From Nitrososphaerota archaeon (lineage in GTDB: Archaea; Thermoproteota; Nitrososphaeria; Nitrososphaerales; Gagatemarchaeaceae): DNA of 9,148 bases. Below are positions 5,724 to 9,148 of the stretch, piece after piece. Both the position numbers and the translations under genes were made by a program. Under the pieces are notes generated by a model. The model made no database searches and had not been told where the DNA came from. It saw nothing but the letters and a program-made list of their open reading frames with translations. Numbering within the stretch: position 1 is the first letter of the stretch; every line of letters begins with the position of its first letter. Location of the stretch: assembly GCA_005877225.1 (NCBI GenBank), contig VBPK01000092.1, forward strand, positions 1 to 9,148, given 5' to 3'.

Positions 5724-6999
5724 AGTCAGGGTTCTCTCGAGAGGTACCCTCAACGGAAGGGTGAAGCCGCCTCCGAGCAAGAGCTACACCCACAGGTCAG
5801 TACTCCTGGCCAGCCTCGCCGAGGGGGAGTCTCGTCTCACGAACGTCCTGTTCTCCAGAGACACAAAGGCCACAATCTCCGCCTGCACCGCGATGGGTGC
5901 GCGGCTCACTGCCTCGGGCGAGGGGATGCGCATCGTGGGGGCGAAGCCTCGGGCACCCGCGGACGTGGTGAACGTTGAGAACTCAGGGACGACTCTGAGG
6001 TTCATGACCTCCGTCCTCTCGCTCGCAAAGGAGGGCGACTCGGTCCTCACCGGAGATTCGAGCATTCGAAGCAGGCCGATGCAGCCGCTCCTCGATGCTC
6101 TCGGGAGACTAGGGGTTCAGGCTTGGTCGGCGCTCAAGAACGGGCGCGCCCCGATAATCGTCAAGGGAGGAGGGATGAAGGGAGGAGAAACGAAGATTCG
6201 AGGGGACGTCTCTTCACAGTTTGTCTCCTCGCTCCTGATCTCGTCCCCGATGGCCGAGGGGAGCACGACCATTGCAGTCGAGGATGCCGTCTCGAGGCCA
6301 TACCTGGAGGCCACTCTCGCAACGATGAAGAGCTTCGGCGTGGAGGTCGGGCGAGACGAGTTCTCCGAGTTCGAGGTGGCTCCCGCCTCCTATGAGCCCG
6401 CGGACTTCGCCGTCCCATCCGACTTCAGCTCCGCGTCATTCATCATGGCCGCAGCGACCGTTACTGGAGGGAGCGTGAAGTTGGAAAACCTCAACCGTGA
6501 GTATCCTCAGGGCGACTCAGCGATACTGGAGATACTGAAGTCGATGGGAGTCGAGGTCGTAACAAATGGGAATTCTGTCACGATAAATGCCGAGGGTGGG
6601 AGACTGAAGGGAGGGAAGTTCGACCTTCGAGATACCCCCGACCTCCTCCCCGTAGTCTCCGTACTCGCGCTGAAGTGCGACTCGCCCGTGGAGATTGTGG
6701 GCACCGCGCACGCACGTTTCAAGGAGACGGATAGGATAGCGGCGGTAGCGAGTGAGCTCAAGAAGCTGGGGGTGGAGGTGGAGGAGAGATCGGACGGATT
6801 GCTCATTCCACCCCCATCTAAGCTGAGGAGTGCGCCCCTGGACGCACACGACGACCACCGAATGTTCATGGCGCTTTCAATCGCCTCCCTCCTGATTCCC
6901 GAGGGGGTCCCCATCCTCGGGGCGGAGTCGCTGGATGTTTCTTATCCCTCGTTCCTGGAAGACCTTGAGAGGCTAGGGGCCACTGTGAAGTGGGAGTGA
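5716..6999 (+). CDS. aroA: EPSP synthase (3-phosphoshikimate 1-carboxyvinyltransferase)
   Basis: It joins shikimate 3-phosphate and phosphoenolpyruvate to 5-enolpyruvylshikimate 3-phosphate. The 427 residues are the normal length for two inside-out alpha/beta domains. Visible motifs are PPSKSYTHR (19-27, with Lys22 and Arg27), ENSGTTLRF (88-96), RSRPMQPLLDAL (118-129), SSQFVSSLL (166-174), DTPDLLP with Asp309, RFKETDR with Glu337, and DDHRMFMAL (379-387). The SGTTLRF loop has Phe96 where E. coli has Pro101. Near the end, DVSYPSF (407-413) has Val408 where E. coli has the phosphate-contacting Lys411. TTG 5716 is chosen because of the ribosome site before it and the family N-terminus. It overlaps the kinase gene by eight bases. 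Confidence 0.94.
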   Translation: MGRVRVLSRGTLNGRVKPPPSKSYTHRSVLLASLAEGESRLTNVLFSRDTKATISACTAMGARLTASGEGMRIVGAKPRAPADVVNVENSGTTLRFMTSVLSLAKEGDSVLTGDSSIRSRPMQPLLDALGRLGVQAWSALKNGRAPIIVKGGGMKGGETKIRGDVSSQFVSSLLISSPMAEGSTTIAVEDAVSRPYLEATLATMKSFGVEVGRDEFSEFEVAPASYEPADFAVPSDFSSASFIMAAATVTGGSVKLENLNREYPQGDSAILEILKSMGVEVVTNGNSVTINAEGGRLKGGKFDLRDTPDLLPVVSVLALKCDSPVEIVGTAHARFKETDRIAAVASELKKLGVEVEERSDGLLIPPPSKLRSAPLDAHDDHRMFMALSIASLLIPEGVPILGAESLDVSYPSFLEDLERLGATVKWE

Positions 7000-7002
7000 G
7001 GT
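6997..7002 (+). promoter_or_regulatory. ribosome binding site for chorismate synthase
   Basis: TGAGGT (6997-7002) contains the aroA stop TGA and sits just before ATG 7004. Stop, ribosome site and next start are packed into ten bases, which favours reinitiation by the same ribosomes. Confidence 0.55.
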
Positions 7003-7003
7003 A

Positions 7004-8101
7004 ATGACGGGAAACATCTGCGGCGAACGCTTCGTCGTCGCGACTTTCGGGGAAAGTCACGGCAAGTGCATCGGGGCCGTGGTCGACGGGTGCCCTGCGG
7101 GGCTCTCTCTCACCGAGGAAGACATCCAGAGGGACCTCGACCTGAGAAAGCCGGGTCAATCCATCGTCACGACGCAGAGGAGGGAAGAAGATGTGGTGGA
7201 GATAATGTCAGGCACATTCAACGGTCGCACAACCGGTGCACCGATAATGATGATTATCATGAACTCAGAGAAGGACTCTAGACCGTACGAAGTCCTGAAG
7301 GACACGCCTAGACCCGGGCACGCCGATTTCACGGCGAGGGTGAAGTACGGAGGCTTCAACGACTACAGAGGCGGGGGGAGGTTCTCGGGGAGGATCACCG
7401 CTTCCTTCGTCATGGGAGGAGCGATAGCAAAGAAACTACTGCGGGAGACGCTGGGGATAGAGATAATGGCATACACAGTCGAGCTCGGTGGTTTGAGGGC
7501 TCGTGGCTTTACGCAAGAGCAGATCCGGGAGAGGTATTCCAACGAGGTCAGGTGTCCGGACCCGACGGTCGCCGATGAGATGAAGAGGAGGGTGGTCGAG
7601 ATGAGGGGGAAGGGTGACAGCCTTGGGGGGGTGGTGGAGTGTACGGCAGTTAATCTGCCGGTGGGTCTGGGCGAACCTGTCTTTGGCTCCCTCGACTCTG
7701 ACCTAGCCCGGATGGCCCTTTCTATCCCCGCCGCAAAGGGAGTGGAGTTCGGGTCTGGGTTCGAGGGATCGAGGATGACAGCCACTCAGAACAACGACCA
7801 GTATTACCTGGAGGGTGGGAAGCTCGTCTCAAGGACGAACAACTCCGGGGGTATCCTGGGAGGACTCTCCAACGGCATGCCGCTGAGGTATCGAATAGCC
7901 TTCAAGCCCGCATCATCCATCGCGGCAAAACAGAAGACAGTCGACCTCTCGAAGAACGCGGAAGTCGACCTGGTGGTTCCTGGGAGGCATGACCCAACGG
8001 TCGTTCCGCGCGCCGTCCCTGTCGTCGAGAGCGTCACGGCACTCGTCCTTGCGGATCATGCCTTGAGGGCTGGAATTATCTCCCCCGTCCTAAAGAGGTG
8101 A
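7004..8101 (+). CDS. aroC: chorismate synthase
   Basis: It eliminates phosphate from EPSP to give chorismate, using reduced FMN. The 365-residue length is typical. Conserved family segments are FGESHG (15-20, with the active-site His19), RPGHADF (103-109, with His106), DYRGGGRFSGR (120-130), the GKGDSLGG loop (202-209), IPAAKGVEFGSGF (241-253), NNSGGILGG (279-287) and GRHDPTVVPRAVPV (327-340). ATG 7004 follows the aroA stop by four bases. RFSGR in place of the bacterial RSSAR is, to my recollection, the form common in archaea. No flavin reductase domain is fused, so a separate reductase must supply reduced FMN. Confidence 0.96.
   Translation: MTGNICGERFVVATFGESHGKCIGAVVDGCPAGLSLTEEDIQRDLDLRKPGQSIVTTQRREEDVVEIMSGTFNGRTTGAPIMMIIMNSEKDSRPYEVLKDTPRPGHADFTARVKYGGFNDYRGGGRFSGRITASFVMGGAIAKKLLRETLGIEIMAYTVELGGLRARGFTQEQIRERYSNEVRCPDPTVADEMKRRVVEMRGKGDSLGGVVECTAVNLPVGLGEPVFGSLDSDLARMALSIPAAKGVEFGSGFEGSRMTATQNNDQYYLEGGKLVSRTNNSGGILGGLSNGMPLRYRIAFKPASSIAAKQKTVDLSKNAEVDLVVPGRHDPTVVPRAVPVVESVTALVLADHALRAGIISPVLKR
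8095..8101 (+). promoter_or_regulatory. strong ribosome binding site for the fused mutase-aminotransferase
   Basis: GAGGTGA is a full match to the archaeal anti-Shine-Dalgarno core. It includes the aroC stop and lies five bases before TTG 8107. An ATG at 8102-8104 is too close and opens a frame that stops after eighteen codons, so the TTG is the real start. Confidence 0.75.
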
Positions 8102-8106
8102 ATGTC

Positions 8107-8382
8107 TTGGCTGAGAAGAAGAAGGAATTGGCGAGACTCCGCGACGAGGTCGCGTTGAAGACGATTGAAATAATCAGGTTAATCGCGGAAAGGAACAGAC
8201 TCGCGAAGCGAATCGGGAGCGTGAAGAGGGGTGAAGGGCTCCCTCTTGATGATGAGAAGGTCGAGGACGAACTTCTGAGGGAAGTGCTCCGCGAGGGTGA
8301 GAAGCGTGGAGTGGAGAGGCAACTCGTCGTGAAGATAGTAAGCTCTCTCATCTCTGAGGCGAAGCGAGTCCAAGAGATCGAC
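8107..8382 (+). other. AroQ chorismate mutase domain
   Basis: This is the N-terminal domain of the fused gene, about 92 residues, close to a complete stand-alone AroQ. The helix pattern LRDEVALKTIEIIRLIAERN (11-30) with RLAKRIGSVK after it is diagnostic. Stand-alone AroQ works as an intertwined dimer sharing Arg11 across subunits, so the fusion probably dimerises through this part as well as through the aminotransferase. Confidence 0.85.
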
Positions 8383-9148
8383 CCAGGAGGGAGTAGGGGC
8401 TCCCCCATGTCGGTTCTTACGAAGGTCGTCAAGCTCCAGAGGGAGGGAAAGAGAGTCATAAGGCTGGACGTCGGAGAGCCAGACTTCCCTCCGCCTGCCG
8501 CTGTAGTGGAGGCATGCCACGAAGCGTTGAAGGGCGAAAAGACCCACTACACAGAATCTCGCGGGATCCCTGAGCTCGTTGAAGCGCTCCGTGCCTACCT
8601 GAAGAGCAAGAGTCACTTCGACGCAAAGCCGGAGCAGCTCGTGGTTACAGTGGGAGGGAGGTTCGCCGTCTACGCCGCAATCGCGACTGCGGTCAAAGAG
8701 GGGGAAAGCGCGATGATAATCGAACCCGCCTGGCCGGCATACAAGGAGCAGATTGAGTTCGTCGGAGGGAAGGCAATCTCAGTTCAGACCAGCCTTGAAG
8801 ATGGCTGGGGGCCGAGCCCCGAGAAGATAGAGGAGCGTATCAGGCCGAACACAAAGGCCATCGTGCTGAACTACCCCTCCAACCCCACGGGAAAGATCGT
8901 CAAGCCATCTCTCTTCAGGGAGATTCTGGAGGTAGCGAACGAGCACAACCTGACGGTGATCAGCGATGAAGTCTACGATAGTTACTCGTTCGCTCCATGC
9001 CCAAGCATTCTGGAGGGGGGAGCGGATAGTTTCATCCTGACCTCTTCCTTCTCCAAGACCTGGGCGATGACAGGCTTCAGGGTGGGGTACGCCGTCTGCG
9101 ACCGAGAAAGCGCTGAGAAGATTGTGAGGCTCGCATCGTTGATGTACA
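8107..9148 (+). CDS. chorismate mutase (AroQ)-class I aminotransferase fusion, 3' end missing
   Basis: One open frame of 347 complete codons runs off the window. Residues 1 to about 92 are an all-helical AroQ mutase (chorismate to prephenate). Aligned without gaps to E. coli AroQ from memory, Arg12, Arg29, Lys40, Asp49, Glu53 and Gln89 match Arg11, Arg28, Lys39, Asp48, Glu52 and Gln88. Val52 and Ala85 replace Arg51 and Ser84. After a Gly/Ser/Pro linker (93-100), Met101 onward is a fold-type I PLP aminotransferase: LDVGEPDF (120-127), NYPSNPTG (255-262), SDEVYDSY (286-293) and SFSKTW with PLP Lys317 and Arg325. Its last third lies outside. The aminotransferase may act on prephenate, phenylpyruvate/hydroxyphenylpyruvate or oxaloacetate; sequence here does not decide. 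The fusion is unbroken by any frameshift. ATG 8407 could also start a free aminotransferase. Confidence 0.9.
   Translation, partial: MAEKKKELARLRDEVALKTIEIIRLIAERNRLAKRIGSVKRGEGLPLDDEKVEDELLREVLREGEKRGVERQLVVKIVSSLISEAKRVQEIDPGGSRGSPMSVLTKVVKLQREGKRVIRLDVGEPDFPPPAAVVEACHEALKGEKTHYTESRGIPELVEALRAYLKSKSHFDAKPEQLVVTVGGRFAVYAAIATAVKEGESAMIIEPAWPAYKEQIEFVGGKAISVQTSLEDGWGPSPEKIEERIRPNTKAIVLNYPSNPTGKIVKPSLFREILEVANEHNLTVISDEVYDSYSFAPCPSILEGGADSFILTSSFSKTWAMTGFRVGYAVCDRESAEKIVRLASLMY

Noticed and set aside
8102..8158. ATG right after the aroC stop as the start of a small gene
   Set aside because: It gives eighteen Arg/Trp-rich codons in the wrong frame for the mutase and is too close to the ribosome site.
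1..9148. CRISPR arrays, insertion sequences, phage genes, tRNA/rRNA genes or defence systems
   Set aside because: No direct repeat array, terminal inverted repeats, transposase or RNA-gene signature was seen. The window is almost wholly filled by recognisable biosynthetic enzymes.

Overview
The window is a single-strand, nine-gene archaeal operon for making aromatic amino acids. Every gene lies on the + strand, from a 193-base leader to the right edge, where the last gene is cut off. Three things place it in the Archaea. The first two steps are the ADH-synthase and dehydroquinate-synthase-II pair instead of DAHP synthase and AroB. The shikimate kinase is the GHMP-fold archaeal type. Start and ribosome-site use also fits: many TTG starts, GAGG/GGTGA Shine-Dalgarno sites and mostly AGG/AGA arginine codons. 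The DNA is GC-rich. The gene order resembles TACK-type archaeal clusters as I remember them, but I cannot name a phylum from this sequence.

Layout: 1-193 is a leader with a possible TATA box and inverted repeats. Then come aspartate kinase (194-1447), ADH synthase AroA' (1448-2236), dehydroquinate synthase II AroB' (2229-3287), type I dehydroquinate dehydratase AroD (3312-3998), shikimate dehydrogenase AroE (3988-4839), archaeal GHMP shikimate kinase (4836-5723), EPSP synthase AroA (5716-6999) and chorismate synthase AroC (7004-8101). The last gene, from 8107 off the edge, joins an AroQ-type chorismate mutase to a class I PLP aminotransferase.

The genes follow the order of the chemistry. Aspartate kinase starts the route to aspartate semialdehyde, which AroA' condenses with a deoxyketohexose phosphate. 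AroB' closes the product to dehydroquinate, AroD to AroC carry it to chorismate, and the fused enzyme makes prephenate and probably transaminates prephenate or a later keto acid. Aspartate-semialdehyde dehydrogenase, the enzyme making the sugar phosphate, and TyrA/PheA are not in this window.

Junctions are very tight: overlaps of 8, 11, 4 and 8 bases, gaps of 0, 4 and 5 bases, and one 24-base gap carrying a hairpin that overlaps the aroB' stop. Translational coupling along one message is likely. There is no sign of mobile DNA, CRISPR, phage or RNA genes. The points most worth a second look are the mutase-aminotransferase fusion with a substituted active-site arginine position, the aspartate kinase at the head of the operon, the hairpin between aroB' and aroD, the leader's alternative pairings, and a substituted C-terminal lysine position in EPSP synthase.
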